Assembly (NCBI GenBank): GCA_039881145.1
Contig: JAYKKI010000088.1
Location: 186,001-250,000 of the forward strand
Length of the DNA stretch: 64,000 bases
Origin: Druceiella hillmani
Lineage: Eukaryota > Arthropoda > Insecta > Lepidoptera > Hepialidae
Direction of reading: 5' to 3'
Shown here: piece after piece, positions 23,816-33,981 of the stretch
How the letters are laid out: each line of letters begins with the position of its first letter
Position numbering within the stretch: the first letter of the stretch is position 1
Notes under the pieces: model-generated
Told to the model about the DNA's origin: nothing
What the model saw: only the letters and a program-made list of their open reading frames with translations
Databases searched by the model: none
Translations under genes and position numbers: made by a program

Positions 23816-24014
23816 GGCAGAGTGATTAACTATATCTAAAATTTAGTGATTATTTATATCTAAAATTATATTATAGGTTTAAAATTAAAGATATAATATT
23901 TTAATAGTTATACATAAACAATTATTTGCAACTTTAATTATTGTCTTTACATTTTAGTTTATATTTTAATCTTTTTATTAGTAGGCATTTTTAAACTTGA
24001 AAATGAGTCGTCAA

Positions 24015-24300
24015 CGGTATCTACCGATGGTACATTTACGAAGGTGTCTCCGATAAGAGTTGCCATATGTAACCTATGTAAAAAAATTTCTTACAAATCG
24101 CCCATAACGAATTTAAAAACACATTTAAGGCTTAAGCACCTAGCTGCATATAAAATTACAAGAGAACGAACAAAGTGTCCGTGTTCCGAGAAGGCTTCAA
24201 TGTCCACTAATATTCAGGACTCTGAGGCTAGAACCATTATAGATACAGTGTCATTATTTAGTAATCCCTTAGGAGAAGGATCAACTATTTTCGTTATTTA
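24015..24300 (+). pseudogene. BED-type zinc finger, transposase N-terminus
   Basis: Reading from ~24015, 'STDGTFTKVSPIRVAICNLC' leads to 'CNLCKKISYKSPITNLKTH' and 'LRLKH', a BED-type C-x2-C...H-x5-H finger as found at the N-terminus of hAT transposases. After 'SLFSNPLGEG' the frame meets a stop as it enters the 40-bp repeat array. Start not determined. Not a host zinc-finger gene as far as can be seen. Confidence 0.65.
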
Positions 24301-24726
24301 GTAATCCCTCAGGAGAAGGAATAACTATTTTCATTATTTAGTAATACCTCAGGAGAAGGATCAAATATTTTCATTATTTAGTAATCCCTCAGGAGAAGGA
24401 ACAACTATTTTCATTATTTAATAATACCTCAGGAGAGGGATCAAATATTTTCATTATTTAGTAATCCTTCAGGAGAAGATCAAATATTTTCATAATTTAG
24501 TAATCCCTCAGGAGAAGGAACAACTATTTTCATTATTTAGTAATCCCTCAGGAGAAGGATCAAATATTTTCATTATTTAGTAATCCCTCAGGAGAAGGAA
24601 CAACTATTTTCATTATTTAGTAATACCTCAGGAGAAGATCAAATATTTTCATAATTTAGTAATCCCTCAGGAGAAGGAACAACTATTTTTATTATTTAGT
24701 AATCCCTCAGGAGAAGGATCAAATAT
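24253..24726. repeat. 40-bp minisatellite grown from the transposase frame
   Basis: About 12 copies of a unit containing 'ttagtaatccctcaggaga', exactly 40 bp apart where intact (24261, 24301). The first copy is the coding stretch 'SLFSNPLGEGS' of the BED-finger ORF, so the array seems to have expanded from it. 40 is not a multiple of 3, so each added copy shifts the frame. Confidence 0.93.
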
Positions 24727-25224
24727 GTTTAAGTAACAATTATATTGTCAACATGTAAATACTTAATAGATACTGGAAGAGATGACGAAATAATTTTATA
24801 AACATTTTACATGTTTTAAAGTGACTAATGTAAGTTTATAACTGTAATATATTTCCAATCAATTCTACGCCAAACCATTCCAAAGGAATTCGAATAAGCA
24901 ATCATTTGTTGCCCATTCACTCTTATGCCAGGATGTTATTTGATAATATTTTAATACCCGTCCAAATGTTTTTAACACTCGCAAAGATGCAAATACAAAT
25001 AATAAACAAAAACGTCACCGCTATTGTTTATATTACCGCACGACATGCGTTTATCCCGACAACACGTAAGCACCAGGATTTTCGAATTTGGAGGTCAACA
25101 TCAGAATCTCATTTGATATTTTCAGTTGTTTAGATATTTTTAAAACATAGGTATATTCTTTCCACCCTTAATATAAAAGCATGATAGTTGGGATAGCTTC
25201 GTGATTTTTGAAAAACAAGTACAA

Positions 25225-25440
25225 ATATAGTCTGTTAATTTAGCATTCAATGTTATAAACTGTGTTAACGCTACGTAACAAATACATTTAGCAAATAGCA
25301 GCTGTCAAAAAATAGTCGTTAATTTAGCATTCAATGTTATAAACTGTGCTAACGCTAATACGCGTAATGAATACACTTTGCAAATAGCAGCTGTCAAAAA
25401 TAACCTGTTAATTTAGCATCTAGCAATAGCATGCTAAACG
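25225..25440. repeat. ~87-bp subterminal repeats of the hAT-like end
   Basis: 'gttaatttagcattcaatg' followed by 'gcaaatagcagctgtcaaaa' occurs twice nearly complete (from 25231 and 25318) and a third time in part (from ~25404). It is close to the proposed TIR, as expected of transposase-binding subterminal repeats. Confidence 0.75.
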
Positions 25441-25754
25441 TAACTACGTTAGCAGTATTAAAATTAACGTAAAATAGCATTAGTGCCCATCGCTAGTTCC
25501 AATTTTTTTTTCTTTCGTATGGCTTTCAAATGTTCAAGTGCCAGCAACATTGTATTGAATTCGATTGAAATATGGAATAATTTTTGGAAGGTATAGAACT
25601 TTCTCGAAGGAATTCCTGTTGCATTCCTTTTTTAAATAATACAATTGTCCTTTGTTTTACGCGCCATTTTAGAACAACGCTTTTAGAACGCCTTTTATGC
25701 AAATATTAATCATTTTTCTGTTGCTTTCGAGGTCTCAACGGGCATGGATAATAA

Positions 25755-26075
25755 CTATATAACCTAGCCGCAAAGTTACTTTCAAACTATTAAAGTGCGA
25801 GGATCTTTAAACGTATATCCAAGCAGTAAAATCCTGTGATCAGTTACTTTTAAACTATTGAAGTGCGAGAATTTTTATTTATATATCCTAGGAGTAAGTT
25901 CTGTGGTCAGTTACTTTAAACTCGTAAAAGGCTAGGACAATTGCTATATACCGTAACCGCAAAACATCAATTTCTTTGAACTCTTAGAGTGCGTGAACAA
26001 TCTACGCAACTTAGCCGCAAGGCTTTGGTAAAACTTCAATTTATTTCGGACTGTGCTTTGGAATATTAATTCGAG
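25755..26075. repeat. Diverged ~60-70-bp tandem repeats
   Basis: Four or five degraded copies sharing 'ccgcaaagttacttt', 'aaactattaaagtgcga' and 'atatcc(t/a)'. No coding capacity; no family recognised. Confidence 0.6.
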
Positions 26076-26398
26076 AAAGTTCTATATCCTAATTTAAAGT
26101 ATGAGTATAAGAAGATTATAAAAATAAATAATGAAACTGGTCCTGATTTTTTATTCGGCAGACACATTGAAAAGGTTTTCTCCAATTTAAATCACATCGT
26201 GAATTATCTTGCGGTGGTCGTTGACCACCAGCTTTGAGTCGAGATTCTGCATCATCATTTTCAGGGGACGACCTGGTGAAGCAGCAAAGGACTTCGAGAA
26301 CCATTTTATTCCGTTGAGGTCAGTGAATGCCAATTTTCATACAGATGGCGAATTTTCGTTTGTCGTAAAACAGTAAAGAATTGAGATTCATTATTTCA

Positions 26399-26587
26399 AA
26401 TATTGAATAAATTTGGCGTTAATTTTGTAGAAATTCATTATTCACAATTAAATGAAACTACGTGATGTAGTATTATTTCTACTTTCTTTAATTTCTTTAC
26501 CACGACCTAAACGAAACCTAGGCCGTGGTAAAGAAATTAAAGAAAGTAGAAATAATACTACATTATGTAGTTTCATTTAATTGTGAA
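26399..26587. mobile_element. Foldback element copy 3 (short arms)
   Basis: A left-side tail 'tattgaataaatttggcg' + 'ttaattttgtag' leads to 68-bp arms at 26441-26508 and 26520-26587 around an 11-base loop. The centre of the family consensus ('ttcgttgtattacaac') is missing. The tail is on the left, so this copy is inverted relative to copies 1 and 2. Confidence 0.85.
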
Positions 26588-28300
26588 TTCATTATTTCAT
26601 TAAAATTTAATTGTTAAAATATTAATTTGAATTTAAAAATTAAATTATTATTTACAAAGATTAATTTGTTAAAATATTTGCTTCATAATTCATTTAATTT
26701 GATAATATTCGTTAATATATTCTCAATAATCCCACAGAATGGATACGAGACTAATCTGTTAATATATTCTGTCAGATTTGAAATTTTGAGAATTTTTATT
26801 TTTCTTATGGCGTTCTGCTATTTACACACGATTCTCAATTTTTTTTACACGATTTTGATGTGAAAACCCTATCAAATCTTCATCTATGATACTATAAGAT
26901 TTCTTTCTATTGGTTTCATATATTTATTTCACGAAAATTGGCTTTTTGCAACTCGTTCCGTTACCAAAATCCCTAATGAGGAACAAGTTTAGAGAGTCAT
27001 TCCAAACAATTATACTTTAATTTGAAATGTGAATCTTCTTCTGTAATTTGTTAAAAAAAATTTTGACCGGTACGATAGCAAAAGAGAAAAAGAAAATATT
27101 TATTCAACAAAAACATGGTTTTGATTTCCCATACTTTTTAACACCGACTAGTCATTCCGCGCCAAAAATATTTGCGATGACCACTACACTGTTGGTGGTG
27201 CAATTATTGTTGAATTGACCATTCTCAACTGTGGTAAAAATTTGATCTAATTGAAATATTTCACAATGTCTGTTACTATAAGTTTTATATTTAACACTTA
27301 TACACATGTAAAGTAAAGAAACTTTGGGACTTTAATCTGTAATAGTGCGTCACGGGTAGATTGCAATATACCTATTTTTTTTTAAATCATACCACATTTT
27401 TATATTTAAAAATTTTGAAAATGCAGCAACCTGTATCTTATATTTCATTAAACGTAAGAAATGTGGCAATATTGCATGATTACTTTTCTTAGCGATCAAT
27501 AGTGAACTAGACTTTTTTAACTACCCCTTTCATTTGCATAGCTTTACATAAAAAGTAAAAAAAAGAAAAGGATATGAAAATTAATTTCAAGGCAAACTTT
27601 ACATTTCGTAAATCTAAATTATTGCCATTTAAAAATATTTAACATTCATTCAGTATTCCTTCAAATTTTAAAGGTTATAAAAATATTATCGATTTTTCAA
27701 ATAAACTTGTCGGAATAACTATTAATACGACATTAATAAATTATTATGCGCTTCTTAATAATAAAATAATATTAATTTTAATTAATTATTTCAAATTCAA
27801 TCTTTATGGATTATTTATTACTTAATATGGCAACCCTCACATTTCTTCTGGTTAGAATTTTTTCAAAATTCACAATTGGCAAAGTTGTAAGTCACTTATT
27901 CTTTACTAGCTTTTGGAGTTCTATACCTGAAAAGGCAAATTAAAACTCTTCTAAAATCACTCATGTGTTGTCCGTCTGTCCATTACAATCGTTTTCCTCA
28001 GAAACCGCTTGACATAAAAACTTGAAATTTGGCGTAGTAGTAAAACATATAAACCTGCACATATTTTAATAGTTTGCTGTCAAATATATTTATATGGAAA
28101 CTTCCCTATGGGGATGACAAATTAGAACTAACATTTTTGACGTGAATACGTCTTTAAGTTTGCTACCATACGGGCAATTTAAAAAACCTAATGATAACAA
28201 AATCGGGGGATAGAGTTGGCGTTGCAGTTTCGAATCTATCCTCTACATAAAAAAAATATTATACCACTGGATAGCTAAAGGATCAAAGAATTCATTACGA
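26588..28300. other. No gene recognised; possible TE fragments
   Basis: AT-rich. At ~27900-28040 'ttctatacctgaaaagg', 'gtccgtctgtcc' and 'tcagaaaccgcttgacat' resemble fragments seen at 1776, 3450, 6530, 29180 and 40680 and may be one dispersed repeat family. Otherwise nothing supportable. Confidence 0.4.
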
Positions 28301-28309
28301 TAAGCGAGA

Positions 28310-28801
28310 ACAGTGACGCATCGCGCGCGGTGGACGGGGAAGCTCCGCCATTTTGAGGTTATTTTGCTGCGTATCGAGATTTGCAATTAGTATAACTTTT
28401 GATTCGGAAAAGCTACGATGTTCGTTTAAGTTTTAATCGTCAGCTGTCGTCAAAATCTATCGATTGTATATAAAATATTAGTTTAAAGTAGTGACAGTGA
28501 ATATCATAAGGTGTTAGAATAAAAAAAATATTATCAAAAATATATAATGTCGGCCTGTACGCGTCGAAAAGCCAAAACCAAATACAGAGATCGTATACGG
28601 CTGCAAAGGGCTTCTCAAGAACAATCGAATGGTAATAATAAAACACCATATGACCGAGTCAAGCAGTGCCGGGAACGTAAAAGAATGAATGCGGCCGAGC
28701 GGATCAACGACGGTGCTAATACAATACACAGTATTGTACAGTATTGCCAGTGCAATATACAGTATAGTACAGTACTACAGCTGGGGCGGTTGAAATTATG
28801 A
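28310..28801 (+). CDS. Unknown basic ORF behind a GC-rich leader (tentative)
   Basis: A small GC-rich patch ('cgcatcgcgcgcggtgg' at ~28318) precedes an 84-codon ORF at 28547-28801. The peptide begins 'MSACTRRKAKTKYRDRI' and has 'YDRVKQCRERKRMNAAER', a short Arg/Lys helix of the type seen at the N-termini of some insect transposon proteins. After residue ~65 it becomes low-complexity ('SIVQYCQCNIQYS'), suggesting loss of the real continuation. I do not recognise a family; it may be the broken start of a mobile-element ORF or chance. Confidence 0.25.
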
Positions 28802-29339
28802 GTTACATAGACGTATTCACGTACAACACACGGCCGTGTCCATGACACACCGCTGCTCCCCATTTTTTGTTTGAATTCTATATGCAGTGTGGAGCAGAGT
28901 TTAAAAGATAGGGTCTGAAAAATATTTTATTTATAATTTTATGTATATCTTTCGAGATATATCGAAAAATATCTAAAAATGTAAATATGCCCCCCTCCCA
29001 GCCTCCTAATTCTGAGACTACTGAACCTAAAGATATGAAAAAGTAGGGTTTCTTAGAAGCCCACACAATAGCTGTAAGAAAATTGCAACGATGATTCTAA
29101 ATATAATTTTTTAAATGTACATCATATTGTTATGCTTATGAAAGATATAGCAAGTAATATATTTTGCTATATTATCAGCCAATTTTCTCAGAAACCATGC
29201 GACATAGGAATTTGAAATTGGCATAGTTACACCTTATTAAGCCACATTTTTCTTAAAACATTCACATACAATGGGAGATCAAAAATTCGCAGAATGGGGT
29301 GAAAGGAAGATCAAAAAAATGTGGGGCAATTTTCCCTCT

Positions 29340-30130
29340 TTTATATATTCTTCTTTAACCCTAATACGTTTCTCAGATCTTGAAAATAAACTGAAAATGC
29401 AGATTTCATTTCATCATTGTCGGATTTTTATCCACGAAGCTCCTATTTTATTTTGGTTTCAAGTCTGGGCTGTTTGCTGGGTGTTGCAATATTTGAAATC
29501 CCCACTTGTGAAGGGTAGCCCATCGCAACATGGCTCCCTGTCGCACGCCTTTTGGTAATTTCTTTCGTTTTTCTCCTTCAATGCTTCCTTAAGCTGCTCC
29601 AGTAGACCTGCACAGTACTCTCCCGTTATAGAAACACCTTTATCTTTGAAGTTAATGATTAAGATACCTCTGTGTTCCAGAAAACAGTCATCATGACTTT
29701 TTTGAACGATTGCAACACCTTGAACTTCTTAGAGTACCCTTTTCATGACACTGTATGAATTCCTGCTTAGATTCAGACTGATAATAATGAACCAAGTATG
29801 CCTCCTATAACCTGCGACAATTCTGCCTAAAATTTCATCCTTGTCGTTTCTAGACACCCGTCTTTGTTTATGGAAGATAGGAGTATCTTCCTAACTTGTC
29901 AGAGTATCTTTTTAACCTTGTCAAAGTTTGGAGCAACCATTTCCCTCTACTGCTTCTTCTTTAATCGAGCCTAAACGTTTTCAACAATGTCTGAGGAGGT
30001 GGCCTCAATCGGCCATTTTGAGTGCATGTTGTCTTCGATTGAATCCCCACCTCGCTTGAAAATTATATGCCACTTATAAATCATGGTTTACTAGGGCAAG
30101 AGTCCCTGTAAACCGATGACATATCTTTCC
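29340..30130 (-). pseudogene. Decayed mariner/Tc1-type transposase
   Basis: On the minus strand, across frames and stops: 'FKRGGDSIEDNMHSKWPIEA' (N-terminal region), 'KVMMTVFWNTEVS' (start of the catalytic region), 'ITGEYCAGLLEQLKEALKEK', a block 'ILQHPANSPDL' corresponding to 'HPPYSPDL' around the last Asp, and 'DEMKSAFSVYFQDLRN' near the C-terminus. The second catalytic 'HDNAPAH' block is unrecognisable. More decayed than the relic at 15534, and a different subfamily. Confidence 0.7.
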
Positions 30131-30139
30131 ACTATCACT

Positions 30140-30731
30140 AGTTGTTTTTTTTCCTTTCTTTGTCACAAACTCGATGGCAGATCGTTATTTGAATGAGTTG
30201 CTTAATCGATGAGACCTCAGAGATTAATGACACAATTAAGCTGAAACTTAGTATATATACTTATAATGAGTCTCTTATTAGAGACTATGGGAGTAAGCAC
30301 TCCCCTCACCTCGCCATCCCCTCCAATCCGTGAGTTTTTTAATATACCCTCGTAAGAATTTAAGATTGGGTGAAGTCGTTACAATTTTTTTTATTTTGGT
30401 TATCATATGGGTATAATTTCATTATTTTTAAGAACCTTATGAAGGGCCTACTAGAAAACTTTATTGAAACTGCTGTTCATTAACATAATGTTCAAAATAC
30501 TGTACCTCAAATAAAGGAAAGAAAAACTGGCATAAACAAAATGTGCAAAAAAATATATTTCTAATTTGGTCACTAGAGTCTAAGTCAATTTGTGACGTTA
30601 AATTTCGATGTTTTATAATAACCAGTTTTAGTTATAAATACTACCTCTCTGCTAATGGTGCAAGACGCCATTAAAGTAATGAAACAACATTTGTGTATAA
30701 TATTCTCATCACGTGGGTGCATGCTTTTATG

Positions 30732-30767
<36 letters not shown>

Positions 30768-32040
30768 TATATATATATATATATGAAATCATTCAAGCAT
30801 ATATTGATATTCAAATTAATTTCAATATAATTATAACTAGTTTTGATTTCATTCCACTTATTCGGCTATTTAAGCATTTCATTTATTTGCTCCAGTAAGT
30901 TATTTTAGTAAATAAAACACGTCTCTTGTTTATCCATTCTTTTTATTAGTTTGATTTGAATTTCAAACCAATATAACATTCCAGAACAACAATTACCACC
31001 TTCAGAGTTGGTATATAAAACCTCTGAAAGAAAAACTCGTTTTGTTAGAATATAAATACTAATTGAAATTATACTTTAGTTCACAATCAAATGAAGAATT
31101 AAACAGAAAACTTTAATTCACCCACTGTCTAATATACTGGAGGATAAAGCGTTACTTTTCTCACCAAGGTTTGTATACTGTACGATGTGCAGATGCAGTA
31201 ATGTCTTAATATAAGCTGTTTACGATCTTTTGTAAATAAATTTATTTTCAAAATATGATGCTAGTTCTGAATAAAGAATTTAAAAAAATTTTGTAAAGGT
31301 CTTAACGACGCTAGAAATTCCAAAGGAATAAAAAAAATAAAACCCCTATCAAAAGATTCGTATTGTAGTAAAAGCTTTTAGGAACCTAATATGATTTGAC
31401 GGAGTATACAAAGGAAAACAGTTTCTGAAAGAATTTGTATTCATCTCTGATCCAACAAAGTCCTAGTACCCTTTGGTTAGTTAGAGTATAGGCGGAAGTT
31501 ATTAACAGCTTCTTGGTTTGCCAAGTGTGCAAGAGATGTGTAAATACGAATTGTGATATAAAAGATTTAAACGAGTCTAAAGATATTTCCCCTCGATTAT
31601 CTATTCCCCCTGAAAAATCATTGAATATGAGCAAATGTTGCATGTGTCATTTGGTAATATTAGACGCTAAGGTTATACTTCTCACTTGGGCAACGTATCA
31701 CCTGTTGCCATTTCTGCTTTCAGCAGTAAATAATTACACAATTTAAATATTCTGTAAAGCATGAATGTCGCCATAACTATTTATAATAGGATTTCTAGTC
31801 ATATGTCGCCAAAGAAGGACCTAGTCAAATAAATGCAAAAATGTAAAAAACTTATTAACAGTCACACCACTGTTAAAAACTAATAAATTTCAACCTACCA
31901 GAAATTTTCTGTAAAAATACATCAACCGAACCAGGTTAATAATTCAACAGGGTAAAAATTAATGAGTTACTCACAATATGGTGCAATTAAAGTCGGTTAA
32001 CAAGACATTTCTTATAATGGTAAAATGGGATTGCTACTAG
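30140..32040. other. No gene recognised
   Basis: AT-rich intergenic DNA. It includes a TA/CA microsatellite at 30731-30784 and short ORFs near 31386-31746 on both strands, none with a recognisable domain. Confidence 0.5.
30731..30784. repeat. (TA)n(CA)n(TA)n microsatellite
   Basis: TA run, then 'cacacacacata', then another TA run. Produces a spurious '[12 protein letters not shown]' reading frame. Confidence 0.95.
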
Positions 32041-32046
32041 GTATTA

Positions 32047-32834
32047 GACATGGGCAAGTTGATTGGAATTTCGTGATCGAATGATTGCTCGAATGATCGA
32101 ATGATTTTTTACAGACTGCTGCGTGGACCCGCTTTTGTACCATTAATATTTATCATCCCTTGAATGACCATTGACTTGTTATTATTGAAATGAATAATTT
32201 GATGGCGGGGTTTCTTTTTAAAGTGAATGTTTAAAATATATCCACATTTTTTAATATTTGAAATATACAGAAGGGCATTTTGGTTTTTTGGATTGGTGAT
32301 TGGTCTCTGTGTTTTATCAGCTCACATCTCATAGGCATGTATGAGAATTTTGAACCACAACCACTTTTTAATTACAAAGAAAATTTAAAGCCTAAAAATA
32401 CTGGAAGCTAATCGAGCTAATAATAATTGTTTAATGATATTTTTTGTTTTGTTAGTATTTTATTTACATATATTTTGTTGTTCGTACAACATATGTTTGT
32501 TTTTGTTTTATATACATATATTTTTAATTCCAAAACTGTATACCAACATCAAAGAAAAAATAATAAGTTGTTACAATACGTGGTCTGGCCGCCTAACAAA
32601 ATGTTGCTTAAGAAAAAATGACTTGCGGGCCGAATCAAAATCAAAATATCAATCATCAATAGCAACCACGCATGTTGGTACCTCGATAGTGTGTGTAGCA
32701 TGTTATTCGAGCGAGGTTATAGATTCAATTAAACAATCATGACTGAGATCACATGATTGCTATTGACAAAAAAGAATGAATCGTTCACAACTTCGTGATT
32801 CAATCACTCATTCATTTTAAAAGATCCCATGTTA
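32047..32834. mobile_element. Possible non-autonomous hAT-like element
   Basis: The left end 'agacatgggcaagttgattg' and the reverse complement of the right end ('taacatgggatctttt') share 'acatggg'. Subterminal motifs match in inverted order: 'tttcgtgatcgaatgatt' at left and 'cttcgtgattcaatcactc' at right. The internal part is AT-rich with no transposase. No clear 8-bp target duplication, so this is a tentative call. Confidence 0.3.
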
Positions 32835-33764
32835 CCATATTATCATTAGCTCCGATGATACCCATATTATCATTAACAATAAACTGACTAGATTGCAAGG
32901 TGTTTACATGGCTATTACAGCCATCAATTTTAAACAAAAAAATAAATAAAACATCACACATGTTATTAAAAGAAACCTCATTTTATTATTTAATGATCAT
33001 TTATACATACAACATTCGCCATCACGAAACATAATAGTAACTAATGTTATTTTGATTCACTTATACTACGTTGCTACCAAAGCGACTGCCGTACAAAATG
33101 AACATGAACATATCGGCCAGTCCACACAAAGAACTCTAATTTAAAAAATAAAATCAGACTGGGATTTTCTTGCCGACTATCAAAATGAGCGTTCCAAATT
33201 TACATAATTTGTTTAAGGTACAAACTGTCAAATTCTGGGTGTGAGTCGCTTCCGATACATGTGATGTGGTCATGTTATCATTTAAAAATAAATTAATTGA
33301 TATAAATAAAAGTAGACACAAGGTAGCATTGTAATTTCTTATATTAATAGTAATTGTATAAATATATCAGCCTATTTTGCAATGGCAGTACTGTCTTATA
33401 TTTACATTGTCTATGATAACAAATAATGATCAATATTAGCTTGTAGACTAACTGGAAACCGTCACAGCAATAATACATAATACCAATATGGAAAATGTTC
33501 AAAGAATTCTTGTCAGTAGATTAAAACATTTTTTTATTGATAGGCAAATCAGTCTATATAATCAGGCAAAATAGTACTATAGTAAAACACACTTTGTTGA
33601 TAATAGTCTATATTCATAGCTTTTTAGCCATAATACAGATGTAATTTTTCACTTTCAAATAACAAACCCAATTTTCAGACATAGACAAACTCGATTTTGA
33701 CAGTCAACAAAAAAAACAAACTTGACAACCAATAATTACTATCTCCACTTTGTGACACCCATCT

Positions 33765-33981
33765 TTAAGCATAATTAAACACAATCTTCCATTCTACACC
33801 CATACTAGCCTGCGGCTTACGCACAACTAGCACACTATTTCCACGATGGTACGTCATCTGGAGCGATGTCTGCTTGTCACCGACATGGAGTTTAGCCGTC
33901 TGCGGAGGAGAGGCAACACCAGCTATCACAACCCTCTCGAGCCATGCGCGAGTCGGATACTCAGCTGTGGAGCTTGGAAAC
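33765..33981 (-). CDS. GANAB exon 15: C-terminus and stop
   Basis: Acceptor 'attcatccag'. Codes '[17 protein letters not shown]' and ends '[11 protein letters not shown]' with TAA at 33765-33767. No ER-retention motif, as expected because the beta subunit carries it (family knowledge). Confidence 0.95.

Larger units (their letters stand above)
18895..23830 (-). mobile_element. Non-LTR retrotransposon, I/Jockey-superfamily type with RNase H
   Basis: On the minus strand, from right to left: Gag with CCHC knuckles, an apurinic-type endonuclease, reverse transcriptase and a C-terminal RNase H domain, followed by an AT-rich 3' region ending near 'aaagataaagataa' at ~18895. RNase H after RT is typical of the I-like group of LINEs. 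The N-terminal part of Gag is missing, so the copy is 5'-truncated at ~23830, and frames shift at least between 20200-20300 and at a G run at 21042-21050. It is dead as it stands, but domains remain well preserved. It lies in the intergenic region beside a hAT remnant. No target-site duplication was found. Confidence 0.9.
23990..25495 (+). mobile_element. hAT-family remnant, 5' end lost at the LINE
   Basis: Three parts point to a hAT element: a BED zinc finger at the left, repeated subterminal motifs at 25225-25440, and a right end reading on the minus strand as 'TAGCGATGGGCACTAATGC', which resembles hAT TIRs ending in 'GATGGGCA'. No catalytic hATC domain remains; a 40-bp minisatellite occupies the place where the ORF should continue. 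The left TIR was not found and may have been removed when the neighbouring LINE arrived or by deletion. Confidence 0.5.

Noticed and set aside
26116..26304. Minus-strand 62-codon ORF ('MVLEVLCCFTRSSPEND')
   Set aside because: Moderately GC-rich and hydrophilic but with no family, no splice context and no neighbours to support it.
31386..31746. Opposed ORFs with Cys-rich '+' peptide ('MVCQVCKRCVNTNC')
   Set aside because: The cysteines do not form a standard zinc-binding spacing, and the rest of the peptide is unlike a known domain.
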